64,000 nucleotides of DNA from Paracoccus caeni (GTDB taxonomy: Bacteria; Pseudomonadota; Alphaproteobacteria; Rhodobacterales; Rhodobacteraceae): assembly GCF_016629665.1 (NCBI RefSeq), contig NZ_JAEPRQ010000002.1:62001-126000 (forward strand), written 5' to 3'. A model generated the notes under the pieces. That model made no database searches. It saw only the letters and a program-made list of their open reading frames with translations, and was not told the origin of the DNA. Within the stretch, counting starts at the first letter, position 1. Every line of letters begins with the position of its first letter. Positions 54,576 through 64,000 of the stretch are shown piece after piece. The translations under genes were made by a program, and so were the position numbers.

Positions 54576-56063
54576 ATGACTACCCGTTCGCCCTGGCTTA
54601 TTCTGGCCATCGTTTCGACGGCCCTGTTTCTGATCGTCGTCGATATGACGGTTCTCTATACGGCTTTGCCGACGCTGACGCACGATCTGGACGCGACGGC
54701 GGTTGAAAAGCTGTGGATCGTCAATGCCTATTCGCTGACCGTGGCGGGCCTATTGCCCGCGTCGGGCGCGCTTGGCGACCGTTACGGGCACAGGCGTATG
54801 TTCATGATCGGGCTGGTCATTTTCGGAGCGGCCTCGCTGATGGCGGGGATGGCATCCTCGGCCGAGATGCTGATCGCGGCGCGGGCGGTGCTGGCCGTGG
54901 GCGCGGCGGCGATGATGCCCGCGACACTGTCGATCATCCGACAAAGTTTCGACGATCCCGATCAACGCTCGTTGGCGATTGGCGTCTGGGCGGCGGTCGC
55001 GTCTGGCGGCGCCGCGCTTGGGCCGGTTCTGGGCGGCGTCATTCTGGAGCATTTCCACTGGGGAATGGTGTTCCTGATCAACCTGCCGGTGGTGCTGATC
55101 GCGCTGCCGCTTGCGATGATCTATGTGCCGCGCGCGCGTCTGGACGGCGGGCATCCGTTCGATCCGTTGGGTTCGGTCCAGATCCTTGTCGCCCTGCTGG
55201 GTCTGACGCTGGCGATCAAAGAGGTCGCGAAGCCCGAACCGACATGGCAGGGTTTCGTTCTGCCCTTGCTGGTCGGTGCGGCGGCGCTGACCCTGTTCCT
55301 GCGCCGCCAGATCCGCAGCGCCCATCCGATGATCGATCTGAACCTGTTCCGCGACCGCCGTTTCTCGGCAGGCGTGATCGGGGCGATCTCTGCCGCGGCA
55401 GCGTTGATGGGGATGGAGCTGGTCATCACGCAGCGCCTGCAACTGGTCTCTGAACTGTCGCCGTTGCAGGCGGGGCTGTTCATCCTGCCGATCCCGCTTG
55501 CCTCGTTCATCGCCGGTCCGGTGGCCGGGATGGCGCTGTCGCGGGTCGATGCGGGGCGGCTGATGACGCTGGCCCTTGCGGCAACGGGGCTTGGCGCGAT
55601 CATCTATACCGCCAGTTTCGACGGCGCGGTGCCGCTGCAATTGCTGGCCTTCGCCATCATGGGCGCGGGGATCGGAGCGACCATGACAGCCGCCTCTTCG
55701 GCCATCATGATGAACGCACCGGCAAACCGCGCCGGGATGGCAGCATCGGTCGAGGAAGTGTCCTACGAGTTGGGCGGCGCGCTTGGGATCGCGCTTCTGG
55801 GCAGCCTGATGTCGGGCGTCTATACGGCGACCTATCTGGCAGGCGGCGACGCGGCCCCGGCGCTGGCGGCGGATTCGCTGGATCAGGCGCGGCTGGTCGC
55901 CGAGAGCCTGCCCGTGGCCGAGGCGCGGCAGGTGATCGGGGCTGGCATTGCCGCCTTTGATCGGTCGGTGCTGGTCGTTATGATCGCCTCGACGACGGTG
56001 CTGGTGGCGGCATCGCTGTGGATCGGGCGGCTGTCGCGCCGCATGGTCGGGCTTCGCGCCTGA
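54576..56063 (+). CDS. MFS drug transporter, DHA2 family (14 TM)
   Basis: A 495-residue proton-coupled exporter with about 14 membrane segments, MFS motif A as GDRYGHRR, and an N-terminal MTTRSPWLILAIVSTALFL. Similar to QacA/SmvA-type pumps for cationic compounds. Controlled presumably by the divergent TetR. A terminator follows. Confidence 0.93.
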   Translation: MTTRSPWLILAIVSTALFLIVVDMTVLYTALPTLTHDLDATAVEKLWIVNAYSLTVAGLLPASGALGDRYGHRRMFMIGLVIFGAASLMAGMASSAEMLIAARAVLAVGAAAMMPATLSIIRQSFDDPDQRSLAIGVWAAVASGGAALGPVLGGVILEHFHWGMVFLINLPVVLIALPLAMIYVPRARLDGGHPFDPLGSVQILVALLGLTLAIKEVAKPEPTWQGFVLPLLVGAAALTLFLRRQIRSAHPMIDLNLFRDRRFSAGVIGAISAAAALMGMELVITQRLQLVSELSPLQAGLFILPIPLASFIAGPVAGMALSRVDAGRLMTLALAATGLGAIIYTASFDGAVPLQLLAFAIMGAGIGATMTAASSAIMMNAPANRAGMAASVEEVSYELGGALGIALLGSLMSGVYTATYLAGGDAAPALAADSLDQARLVAESLPVAEARQVIGAGIAAFDRSVLVVMIASTTVLVAASLWIGRLSRRMVGLRA

Positions 56064-56098
56064 GGCCCCTGTCGGATCGGTATTTGGACAACGAAGAA

Positions 56099-56137
56099 GC
56101 GGCGCGGTCTCTGCTGACAGGCCGCGCCGCGTGTTTG
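56099..56137 (+). terminator. Terminator after the MFS gene
   Basis: Stem GCGGCGCGG/CCGCGCCGC (56099-56107 with 56122-56130) with a 14-base loop, followed by GTGTTTGTT. Moderately U-rich tail. Confidence 0.65.
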
Positions 56138-56225
56138 TTGCAGAAATCGTGCCATGTCAGAGTCGTTTCCGGTTCGGCGCAGGAAAGCCGTTGACGCGCC
56201 GCAAGGCGCGCGGCAAGCAATCGGC

Positions 56226-57677
56226 ATGATCGATTTGCGCCCGGTGGCACAGCCTATTGGACGGACCGTCGCAACCCTTGGGGTGGCGATGCTGTTGCCC
56301 GCTGCTGTCGATTGGTGGCACGGCAACCCGCATTGGCAGGCCTTCCTGCACAGCGGCGTTCTGACCTTCGTCATCGGTCTTCTGATCACCGTCGCCACGC
56401 GCGGCGAGGACAAGTCGTTGAACCTGCAGCAGGCTTTCCTGCTGACCTCGGGGCTGTGGATCGCGATCCCGATCTTCGGCACCCTGCCCTTCATTCTGGG
56501 CCAGCCCCATGCCAGTTTCACCGACGCCTTCTTCGAGTCGATGTCGGGCGTCACCACGACCGGCACCACCGTCTTTGAAACGCTGGACAAGCTGCCGATG
56601 GGCACGCATCTGTGGCGTGCCATCCTGCACTGGATCGGCGGTCTGGGGATCGTCGTGGTGGCGATGATCTTCCTGCCGATCATGAAGGTCGGCGGCATGC
56701 AGTTCTTCCGCTCGGAAGGGTTCGACACGCTGGGCAAGATCCTGCCCCGCGCGGGCGAGATCGCCGCCGAGATGACCCGCATTTACCTGTTCCTGACCGG
56801 CGCCTGCATCGTCACCTATCTGCTGCTTGGCATGTCGGGTTTCGACGCGGTGGTGCAGGCGCTTGGCACGGTCTCGACCGGGGGCTTCTCGAACTACGAT
56901 CTGAGTTTCGGGCAGTTTCTGGGGCCGATTGAATGGGCGGCTTCGGTCTTCATGATTCTGGCGACCATTCCGTTCATCCGCATGGTGCAGGCGATGCGCG
57001 GGAATTTCGAACCGATCTGGCAGGACAAGCAGATCCGGGCCTATCTGCGGTGGGTCTTCTATTGCTGCGCGCTGATCGTGATCTATCGGTTGATCGACAC
57101 CCGCCATGAGGCAGAGCCGCTGGACGTGATCCGAGAGACTGTCTTCAACACAATCTCGACCTTCTCCGGCACCGGCTTCTTCTCGACCGATGTGATGAGT
57201 TGGGGGCACCTGCCCTTCACGCTGCTGTTCATTGGCGGGCTGATCGGCGGCTGCACCGGCTCTACCACCTGCTCGGTCAAGGTGTTCCGCTATCTGGTGC
57301 TGTTTCAGGCCGTGAAGGCGCAGTTGAAGCGGATGCTGTCACCGCATCGCGTCTATCCCCTGCGATATGAGGGGCGGCCGCTGGATCAGGATGTCATCGA
57401 CTCGGTCATGGCGTTCTTCACGCTGTTCATGCTGACATTCGGTCTGCTGATCGTCGGCCTGTCGCTGACCGGGCTTCACCCGCGAACCGCCCTGACCGCC
57501 GCATGGACCGCGATCGCCAATATCGGCCCGATCTGGGGCCCCGAAATCACCGCGAACGGTTCGATTGCCGAATTCCCTGAATCGGCGAAATGGATGATGA
57601 TCGTCGGGATGTATCTGGGCCGGCTCGAGCTGGTCTCGGTTCTGGTGCTGTTCCTGCCGCGATTCTGGCGGTCCTGA
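56226..57677 (+). CDS. TrkH family potassium uptake protein
   Basis: A 483-residue membrane protein, pore-forming subunit of the Trk system. MIDLRPVAQPIGRTVATLG is the usual family start (56226); ATG 56154 would add 24 non-homologous residues. Selectivity-filter segments such as SGVTTTGTT and STVSTGGFS-like stretches occur in each repeat. TrkA is not in the window. Confidence 0.93.
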   Translation: MIDLRPVAQPIGRTVATLGVAMLLPAAVDWWHGNPHWQAFLHSGVLTFVIGLLITVATRGEDKSLNLQQAFLLTSGLWIAIPIFGTLPFILGQPHASFTDAFFESMSGVTTTGTTVFETLDKLPMGTHLWRAILHWIGGLGIVVVAMIFLPIMKVGGMQFFRSEGFDTLGKILPRAGEIAAEMTRIYLFLTGACIVTYLLLGMSGFDAVVQALGTVSTGGFSNYDLSFGQFLGPIEWAASVFMILATIPFIRMVQAMRGNFEPIWQDKQIRAYLRWVFYCCALIVIYRLIDTRHEAEPLDVIRETVFNTISTFSGTGFFSTDVMSWGHLPFTLLFIGGLIGGCTGSTTCSVKVFRYLVLFQAVKAQLKRMLSPHRVYPLRYEGRPLDQDVIDSVMAFFTLFMLTFGLLIVGLSLTGLHPRTALTAAWTAIANIGPIWGPEITANGSIAEFPESAKWMMIVGMYLGRLELVSVLVLFLPRFWRS

Positions 57678-57682
57678 GCGCG

Positions 57683-58459
57683 TTAGAGCCGCGTGGCAAG
57701 GACGGTCTGCCGCTCAAGTTCAGCATAGGAATTGGTGGTCATGAAGGCCACATCGACAGCATCGCGACCCACAGCGATCACCGCCATCTCATCCGCATGG
57801 GCCATGCCGGTCGGGTCGATCAGGTGCCAGTTGCCGTCCAGATAGACCTCGACCACCGCGTGAAAATCAGGCGGCTCGACCCCCGGAGCGAAGACGCTGG
57901 CGATGCGGGCGGGGATCTGGGCCGCGCGGCAGAGGGCAATCATCAGATGGGCATAGTCGCGGCAGACGCCCTGACGCGACAGGAAGGTGTCGGCGGCGGT
58001 GGTCTGCGCATCGCTGCTGCCCGAGATGTAATCGAGCCGTTGTTCACACCAGTCGCGGATCGCGGCGACCTTTTGACCGCCGCGTAACTCTCCGAAACGC
58101 TGCGCCGCGAAGGGGATGAAGCGTTCTGCCTGACAATAGCGCGAAGGCAGCATGTAGCGCAGGGCGTCACCCGGCATCTCATCCAGTTCCATCGCCGAAA
58201 GGTTTGGAAAATCCGGGCGCGGTCGGGTGATCTGAACTTCGGCGGAATAGCTGCAGGCGATCTTTTCGGCGGTGCGGATGATGATCTTCTCGCCGACACC
58301 TTCCTCGGCGGGGACGCGGGCGAAATGTTCGACATCGCCGAAGTCGATCTCGGTTTTCAGAAGCTCCTGCCCGGTGGCGCCCGCCGCCTCGATCACAAGG
58401 ATCGCGGGGCCGGGTTGGGCAAGGGTGTAAACAAGTTCGACGTCGATCTTCAGGCGCAT
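57683..58459 (-). CDS. Transglutaminase-like cysteine peptidase family protein
   Basis: A 258-residue protein. Catalytic triad C166 (GVCRDYAHL), H200 (DFHAVVEVY) and D215 (LIDPTGM). N-terminal beta domain precedes it. Function unknown; related proteins cleave or cross-link peptides. Start at MRLKIDVELVYTLAQ (58459); the ORF runs to 58480. Convergent with TrkH, 5 bases apart. Confidence 0.9.
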   Translation of the reverse strand: MRLKIDVELVYTLAQPGPAILVIEAAGATGQELLKTEIDFGDVEHFARVPAEEGVGEKIIIRTAEKIACSYSAEVQITRPRPDFPNLSAMELDEMPGDALRYMLPSRYCQAERFIPFAAQRFGELRGGQKVAAIRDWCEQRLDYISGSSDAQTTAADTFLSRQGVCRDYAHLMIALCRAAQIPARIASVFAPGVEPPDFHAVVEVYLDGNWHLIDPTGMAHADEMAVIAVGRDAVDVAFMTTNSYAELERQTVLATRL

Positions 58460-58565
58460 CGGCAAGGCTCCACTGGTCACATGAAGCGGGAACGCAGCGG
58501 GCTGGCGGCGGGTTCATATCGACTCGGGATTCAACATCTAGCGACAGAGGTGTGCTTAAGCAGAG

Positions 58566-58734
58566 GGCAGTGCCCGACCGCGGGTGGGCACTGCGACAGT
58601 CGTTCCCAGCACTTTATCGTGCCACCCCGTCGTCGCTATCTGTTGCGCGGAACATCACCGAAGTGCCCGCCCGTCCGGGCGGTCGGGCACTGCCCGGCGT
58701 CGCCCAAGGGCGACTTGATTCCGGGCGGGCGCTT
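58566..58734. repeat. Structured intergenic repeat, copy R3
   Basis: A 169-base copy. Outer arm CAGTGCCCGACCG (58568-58580) pairs with CGGTCGGGCACTG (58680-58692). 3' hairpin CGCCC/GGGCG (58701-58712). Inner arms GGGTGGGCAC and GTGCCCGCCC pair with one wobble. Conserved CACTTTATCGTGCCACCCC in the middle. Ends 2 bases from the tex stop codon. Confidence 0.9.
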
Positions 58735-58735
58735 C

Positions 58736-61039
58736 TTACTTGCGGCGCATTGCCTCGGCCAACGCAGCGCCGAAAGCGCCCTGCCCTGTATCCTTCTGCC
58801 CCTGCGGACTGGCCTGCGCATGACGCTTGGCGTTTTGCTGCGGGCGCTCGGACCGTTCCGGCTTTTCCGAACCGCCATCCTTGCGCATGGTCAGGCCGAT
58901 ACGCTTGCGGGGCACGTCCACCTCGGTCACGCGAACCCTCACCACATCGCCGACCTTCACCACCTCGTTCGGGTCTTTCACGAAACGGTCGGCCAACTGG
59001 CTGATATGGACCAGCCCGTCCTGATGCACGCCGATATCGACGAAAGCGCCGAAGGCCGCGACGTTGGTGACAGTGCCCTCCAGCGACATCCCGGGTTTCA
59101 GGTCGGTGATCTCTTCCACGCCATCGGTGAAGCTGGCGGTGACGAAGCTGGGCCGGGGATCGCGGCCCGGCTTTTCCAGCTCGGACAGAATATCGCGGAT
59201 CGTCGGCAGGCCGAAATGTTCATCCACGAACTGCTCGGCCCGGACCCCCTTCAACGCCGAGCCATCGCCCATGATCGCCCGGATATCACGCCCGCAGGCC
59301 GCCACGATCTTGCGCGCGACGCCGTAAGCTTCGGGGTGGACGGATGAGGCGTCCAGCGGCTCATCCCCGTCGCGAATGCGCAGAAAGCCCGCGCATTGTT
59401 CGAAGGCGCGAGGGCCAAGGCCGGTCACCTTCTTCAGCGCCGCGCGCGAACGGAAAGCACCCGATGCCTCGCGATGCGCCACGATATTCTGCGCCAGCGA
59501 CGGACCAAGCCCCGCGACATGGGCCAGAAGCGGCGCCGAGGCGGTGTTCAGATCGACGCCGACGGCGTTCACCGCATCCTCGACCACGGCTTCCAGGGTT
59601 TTCGTCAATTGCCGCTGGTCCACGTCATGCTGATATTGCCCGACGCCGATGGATTCCGGCGGCACCTTCACCAGTTCGGCCAGCGGATCCTGCAAGCGCC
59701 GCGCAATGGACACCGCGCCGCGCAAGGACACGTCCAGCCCCGGAAACTCTTTCGCGGCCAGTTCGGAGGCCGAATAGACCGAGGCCCCCGCCTCGGACAC
59801 GATCACCTTGGTCGGCTGCTTCACCGACTTCGGCAGCGCCTTCAGGACCTCGCCCACCAAACGCTCGGTCTCGCGGCTGGCGGTGCCGTTGCCGATGGCG
59901 ATCAGATCGGCATTGTGACGCGCGATCAGGGCCAGCAGCGTCGCCTGCGAGCCGCGCAGATCGTTCTTGGGCTGGAACGGGTAGATCGTGGCCGTGTCCA
60001 GCAGCTTGCCGGTCGCATCGACCACGGCCACCTTGACGCCGGTGCGGATACCGGGATCAAGCCCGATGGTGGCCCGAGGCCCGGCGGGTGCCGCCAGCAG
60101 AAGGTCTTTCAGATTGCGACCAAAGACCCGGATCGCCTCGTCATGGGCGCGTTTGCGAAGCTCGGTCAAGAGGTCGATATACATGGTGTTGGACAGCCTG
60201 ACCCGCCAGGTCCAGCCCGCCACCTGTCTGAGCCACAGATCACCCGGCTGATTGCCCAAGCGACCGATGGCCTGCACCACGATCCCCTCGGCCCGCGCCG
60301 CCCCGGTCTCGGGGTCGGGCGAGATGTCGATGGTGACGATTTCCTCCTTCGCCGCCCGCAGGATCGCCAGTGCGCGGTGCGAAGGGATCCCCGCCCATGT
60401 CTCGCGGTGATCGAAATAATCGCTGAACTTCGCGCCTTCGGTTTCCTTGCCCGCGATCACCTTGGCGGCAATGAACGCCTCGGCCCGCATGAAGTCGCGC
60501 AGAGCGCCCAGAAGGCCGGCATTTTCGCTCAGCTCCTCAACCAGAATGTCGCGCGCGCCGTCCAGCGCGGCTTTCACATCTGGCACGGCTTCGGTGATGT
60601 AGCCCGCCGCAAGCGCGGCAGGATCGGCAGCCCGGTCGTCCTGAATGGCGCGAAGCAGCGGCTCCAACCCGTTTTCGCGGGCGATCATCGCCTTGGTGCG
60701 GCGCTTGGGCTTGAAGGGCAGATAGATGTCTTCCAGCGTCGCCTTGGTTTCGGCAGTGGCAATCGCGCGGGCCAGATCGTCGGTCAGCTTGCCCTGTTCG
60801 GTGATCGAAGACAGGATCGCCGCCCGCCGTGCCTCCATCTCCCGCAGATAGACCAGACGCTCGGCCAGCGTCCGCAATTGCGTGTCGTCCAGCCCGCCCG
60901 TCACCTCTTTGCGGTAACGCGCGACAAAGGGGACCGTCGCGCCACCATCCAGCAATTCCGCCGCCGCGCCGACTTGGGCAGGGGTGGCATTGATCTCGCC
61001 CGCGATGGTGCGGGCAATGCGGGTGGTGGTGGCGTCCAT
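58736..61039 (-). CDS. tex: Transcription accessory protein Tex (RNA-binding)
   Basis: A 767-residue RNA-binding protein with YqgF-like, HhH and C-terminal S1 domains ([19 protein letters not shown]). Start [16 protein letters not shown] with AGGAGG upstream; earlier ATG lacks homology. Typical Tex length. Essential for toxin expression in Bordetella; general role in RNA metabolism. Its stop is two bases from repeat R3. Confidence 0.95.
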   Translation of the reverse strand: MDATTTRIARTIAGEINATPAQVGAAAELLDGGATVPFVARYRKEVTGGLDDTQLRTLAERLVYLREMEARRAAILSSITEQGKLTDDLARAIATAETKATLEDIYLPFKPKRRTKAMIARENGLEPLLRAIQDDRAADPAALAAGYITEAVPDVKAALDGARDILVEELSENAGLLGALRDFMRAEAFIAAKVIAGKETEGAKFSDYFDHRETWAGIPSHRALAILRAAKEEIVTIDISPDPETGAARAEGIVVQAIGRLGNQPGDLWLRQVAGWTWRVRLSNTMYIDLLTELRKRAHDEAIRVFGRNLKDLLLAAPAGPRATIGLDPGIRTGVKVAVVDATGKLLDTATIYPFQPKNDLRGSQATLLALIARHNADLIAIGNGTASRETERLVGEVLKALPKSVKQPTKVIVSEAGASVYSASELAAKEFPGLDVSLRGAVSIARRLQDPLAELVKVPPESIGVGQYQHDVDQRQLTKTLEAVVEDAVNAVGVDLNTASAPLLAHVAGLGPSLAQNIVAHREASGAFRSRAALKKVTGLGPRAFEQCAGFLRIRDGDEPLDASSVHPEAYGVARKIVAACGRDIRAIMGDGSALKGVRAEQFVDEHFGLPTIRDILSELEKPGRDPRPSFVTASFTDGVEEITDLKPGMSLEGTVTNVAAFGAFVDIGVHQDGLVHISQLADRFVKDPNEVVKVGDVVRVRVTEVDVPRKRIGLTMRKDGGSEKPERSERPQQNAKRHAQASPQGQKDTGQGAFGAALAEAMRRK

Positions 61040-61110
61040 GCTGATCCTCCTGACAGGCCGGAGTGCCGTCTTAACCATCGCGGCCCGCGCCGCCAAGCCA
61101 TCACAAGCGT

Positions 61111-63630
61111 TCAGCCCTGACGCAGTTCGGGCACGTTCAGCAATTCCGCACGGATTTCCGGGGTCGGCGCGTTTTCCAGCAAAGCCCGCTGCAGGCTTGG
61201 CGAGCGTCTCAGCACGTCGCGAAAGCCGCGTTCGTCAAGCTGAAGCAGGCTCACCGGGGTCAGCGCCGTCGCCTGCCCGATCGAGGGGCGGCCGGTCAGC
61301 GCGGTGAAGGCGCCGAACATATTGCCGCGTTCCAGCCGCCTGATCTGCCCATTCACCTCCAACTCGACCACCCCCGAGGCGACGAAGAAAACGCTGCGCG
61401 AGACGCTGCCGCGCTGCAAGATAACCTTGCCGCTGTTGACGTAACTGCGGTCAAGCTCTTGCAGCAGCGCCTGCAATTCTTCCTCGCCCAGATCAGCGAA
61501 TAGCGGAAAACTGGGCAATGTCCCCTGTTGTGCCGGGGCCAGATCCAGATGCGGGCGCAGTTCGGTCGCCGCGCGCCTTTGGGCGATGCTTTGCATCAGC
61601 ACGCTGTGCAGTTCCTCGCCGATCAGCCCGTCATCGCGCATGGCGTCAAATTCGCGCTCTTCCAGCCGCAGCGACAGGCGGCGGATATAGCGACGTTCCA
61701 GCTTGTCGGTATAGTCGGGATATTGCAGGCGCAGCCCCTCGATTGCGGCATCAAGCGCCTCGCTGCGGCGGTTGACCAGATCATGCAGGATTTCGGCCAC
61801 GCGGTCTCCATGGATGCGGCGGATGCGGCCGTCGATGAAGACGCCCAGATCGCGCAAGATCAGCCGCTTGGCCAGCAGGATTTCAACCCGGTCGGCGGTG
61901 ACATTGGCCAAGGGCCCGCTGATGCCGAAGCGGTTGCGCAGGAAGGCCGCGATCCGAAAGCCCGGCCCGTAGCGCAGATTGCGCTTGGCGGCGCGTTGAT
62001 AGCCCATGCGGCCATCGGTGCGGGTCGCCTCGATCAGGCGGTCGGCGTCGAACAGCATCGATTCCGACAGCCGGACGCTGATCACATGGACCCGGAAGTA
62101 ATCAAGAATCTCCTCGCGCTCGTGACCGGCAAGCGCCAGAAGGCCCAGCGTGACCCGGTCGCGGTCAAGGATATTGCGGTTATCTTCGGATTCGGCTGCC
62201 AGCATGGCGCGGTCCACCCGCTTGCCGAACCGCTGCGCCTCGGATTTCAGGGTTTCGGGGGACATGCCGTAATTCTCGGTCGTCTTCTTCAGATCCTCGC
62301 GCACCTCCTGAAGGGCAACCGCGATGACCTGTTTCGACAGCGCCGTATCAACCGGCGACAGCTTGTCGAGCCGCAGCCGGTTGATGACCCAGCTCAGCGT
62401 GGTCCCCTGCACCATCAGCGTCCAGAGGGTAAAGCCGGTCGCCAGAATCCCGACCTCTCGCTTGATGGCGACATCGACATAGGGGTTCTCGGTCACCGCC
62501 AGCGCCAAAGCCAGCGTCACCGCGCCGCGCAGCCCGCCCCACAGGATCGCCACGCGATAAGGCACCTCGACCACGGGCGAGACGCGCAGGCCGGTCAGCA
62601 GCGGCATCAGCCCGAAAAGGATGATCGCCCGCGCCACCAAAGCCGCGACGACGACGACAAGGATCAGCCCCAGATCGACCAGATGCACGTCATCCAGAAG
62701 CCGCGGGATCAGCAGCGCCGCCAGCACGAAGATCAGCGCCCCGGACCAATGCGACAGCAAATCCCAAACCGCCCGCAGCTTCGCCCAGGCCGAGGGCAGG
62801 ATCCTGCCCGGCCCGGCGAAATTCATCGTCAACCCCGCCGCGACGACGCCGATCACCCCGGATGCGTGGAACACTTCTTCCGCGACGATGTAGGACAGGT
62901 AGGGCACCGCCACCGAGATCGAGATCTGCGCCAGCTCAAAACGGTGAATGCGGCTCATCAACTCAATCGCGACGAAGGCGATCAGCCATCCCGCCGCGAC
63001 GCCGCCGACGAACAGCATCGGGAAGCTGCCAATCGCCTGCCCCAATCCCGGCGGTGGCAGTTCCATCATGACATAGGTGATGAACAGCCCCGCCAGCGAA
63101 ATGGCGGCGGCATCGTTCAGCAGGCTTTCCCCCTCGATGATCCGGGCCAGCCGCTGCGGGGTCGAGAGGTCGCGGAAGATGCCGACCACTGCCGATGGAT
63201 CGGTGGTGGAGACAATCGCACCGACCAGCAGGCAAACGACCAGCGGCAGCGCGCTGACCCATGACAGCGCATAGCCGATGGTCAACGTGGCGACCAACAC
63301 CGCCACCACGGCCAGGGTCAGGATCGGCACCCAATCGTCCAGCATCCGGCGGATATTCATGTCCAGCGTCGTCTGAAAGATCAGCGTCGGCAGAAAGACG
63401 TAAAGGAACACGTTCGACCGGATCGGCAATTCGATGATCGTATCGGCCAGCGGATTCAGCGCATCCGTCAGGTCGGTATGCAGCAGAAACAACGCCCCGC
63501 CCCCGATCAGAATGCCAAGACTGGCCAGCATGACGCTGAACGGCAGCGACAGGCGCGAGGCCAGCGGCTCGGCCAGCCCGATCAGCACGAAAAGCAGTGC
63601 GGCTACGGTGGTGAGAAGGGCAATATCCAT
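61111..63630 (-). CDS. Sodium/proton antiporter with C-terminal cyclic-nucleotide-binding domain
   Basis: An 839-residue protein: about 12 membrane segments in residues 1-410 with a CPA1-type transport core ([21 protein letters not shown] and [10 protein letters not shown]), a long cytoplasmic region, and a CAP_ED-type domain near 690-800 ([25 protein letters not shown]). The architecture resembles NhaP/SOS1-like exchangers controlled by ligand. The ligand is unknown. Start [16 protein letters not shown] 63630 is fitting. Confidence 0.93.
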   Translation of the reverse strand: MDIALLTTVAALLFVLIGLAEPLASRLSLPFSVMLASLGILIGGGALFLLHTDLTDALNPLADTIIELPIRSNVFLYVFLPTLIFQTTLDMNIRRMLDDWVPILTLAVVAVLVATLTIGYALSWVSALPLVVCLLVGAIVSTTDPSAVVGIFRDLSTPQRLARIIEGESLLNDAAAISLAGLFITYVMMELPPPGLGQAIGSFPMLFVGGVAAGWLIAFVAIELMSRIHRFELAQISISVAVPYLSYIVAEEVFHASGVIGVVAAGLTMNFAGPGRILPSAWAKLRAVWDLLSHWSGALIFVLAALLIPRLLDDVHLVDLGLILVVVVAALVARAIILFGLMPLLTGLRVSPVVEVPYRVAILWGGLRGAVTLALALAVTENPYVDVAIKREVGILATGFTLWTLMVQGTTLSWVINRLRLDKLSPVDTALSKQVIAVALQEVREDLKKTTENYGMSPETLKSEAQRFGKRVDRAMLAAESEDNRNILDRDRVTLGLLALAGHEREEILDYFRVHVISVRLSESMLFDADRLIEATRTDGRMGYQRAAKRNLRYGPGFRIAAFLRNRFGISGPLANVTADRVEILLAKRLILRDLGVFIDGRIRRIHGDRVAEILHDLVNRRSEALDAAIEGLRLQYPDYTDKLERRYIRRLSLRLEEREFDAMRDDGLIGEELHSVLMQSIAQRRAATELRPHLDLAPAQQGTLPSFPLFADLGEEELQALLQELDRSYVNSGKVILQRGSVSRSVFFVASGVVELEVNGQIRRLERGNMFGAFTALTGRPSIGQATALTPVSLLQLDERGFRDVLRRSPSLQRALLENAPTPEIRAELLNVPELRQG

Positions 63631-63847
63631 TCAGGTCGCGCATCATTGGTATCGCCGCGATGGAAACATCATCTGCGCCGGGTTGACCACGCGGATTCCG
63701 TGCCGCTCACCATCTCGTGCGGCTGGTTTCGGGGTGAAGTTGCGTTGCTGCAACCCGGCTCTGCGCGGCGGGGGGATTGAAACCCGGCTCTGGCGGATAC
63801 AGTTGACGGGTAAGGTTACCGATCCAACCGCAAGACAAGGACAGACA

Positions 63848-64000
63848 ATGACCACGTTGTTCGACCCGCTTCCCCTCGGCCCGCTGCTTCTGAAAAACCG
63901 TATCGTCATGGCCCCCCTCACCCGCAGTCGCGCCAGCGAGGGCCGGGTTCCGAATGCGATGATGGCCGAATATTACCGCCAGCGCGCCGGTGCCGGGCTG
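63848..64000 (+). CDS. Old Yellow Enzyme family NADH:flavin oxidoreductase (5' part, cut by window end)
   Basis: The first 51 residues are visible: [20 protein letters not shown], then [16 protein letters not shown] and [12 protein letters not shown]. These are the OYE/NemA N-terminus with flavin-contacting [16 protein letters not shown] precedes the ATG. Likely reduces activated alkenes or nitro compounds; the remainder lies beyond 64000. Two copies of AACCCGGCTCTG occur 28 bases apart upstream. Confidence 0.9.
   Translation, partial: MTTLFDPLPLGPLLLKNRIVMAPLTRSRASEGRVPNAMMAEYYRQRAGAGL

Noticed and set aside
59396..61120. Plus-strand 574-residue ORF opposite tex
   Set aside because: Mirror of tex; no family features.
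61528..63264. Plus-strand 578-residue ORF opposite the antiporter
   Set aside because: Antisense to an intact transporter with clear membrane segments; rich in Q/R/H as usual for such shadows.

Overview
The window reads as one stretch of a high-GC alphaproteobacterial chromosome, most likely a Paracoccus-like member of the Rhodobacteraceae. The pointers are family-level: an NDUFA12-type complex I subunit, the single-copy translation and division genes in familiar groupings (clpP/clpX, trpF/trpB, ihfB/rpsA, rpmI/rplT, surE/pcm/LysM-M23), a malyl-CoA lyase of the Rhodobacter Mcl1 type, a TIGR02186/TauE pair and a TrgB-like Nudix protein. The genus is an inference; no 16S or similar marker is present.

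Layout. 0-17.2 kb is mostly housekeeping: accBC-aat, an envelope/complex I group (DUF2155, MlaD-like, NDUFA12), clpX and clpP, divergent pth, several DUF proteins, a secreted protein with an Asp/Gly/Ser repeat tail, trpB with a GNAT gene between it and trpF, a LapA-like protein, ihfB, rpsA, a Nudix protein and a DUF2059 protein. A tRNA-Ser(CGA) follows at 17254-17343. 17.3-25.7 kb is a degraded genomic island inserted in that tRNA: its last 15 bases recur at 25722-25736, a truncated tyrosine-integrase arm domain sits next to the far copy, and the interior is a set of small, more AT-rich genes (chained four-base-overlap ORFs, FlbD-like tandem paralogues, a cold-shock gene, a 661-residue RTX protein). 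25.9-33.2 kb returns to core genes: PAP2-like protein, LolD with its permease, radA, CvpA, purF and small membrane proteins. A second, smaller foreign patch (DUF4760 membrane protein with a 19-codon upstream ORF) lies at 33.3-34.0 kb. 34.0-41.1 kb holds pheS, a cytochrome P450, an acyltransferase, rplT, rpmI, pyk and an N-formylglutamate amidohydrolase.

41.1-42.4 kb and 58.56-58.73 kb carry three same-orientation copies of a roughly 170-base intergenic element. Its outer arms, inner arms and 3' hairpin keep pairing although the bases differ between copies, which is the strongest sign of an undescribed structured element here. A stand-alone RNA ligase gene is bracketed by two of the copies.

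42.4-64 kb is ordinary chromosome: D-amino-acid transaminase, Mcl1, an AraC regulator divergent from an alpha/beta hydrolase, an SRPBCC membrane protein, the TIGR02186/TauE pair, surE-pcm-LysM/M23, an animal-type haem peroxidase, a TetR/MFS efflux pair with a visible palindromic operator, TrkH, a transglutaminase, tex, a sodium/proton antiporter with a cyclic-nucleotide-binding tail, and the start of an Old Yellow Enzyme gene cut off by the window end.
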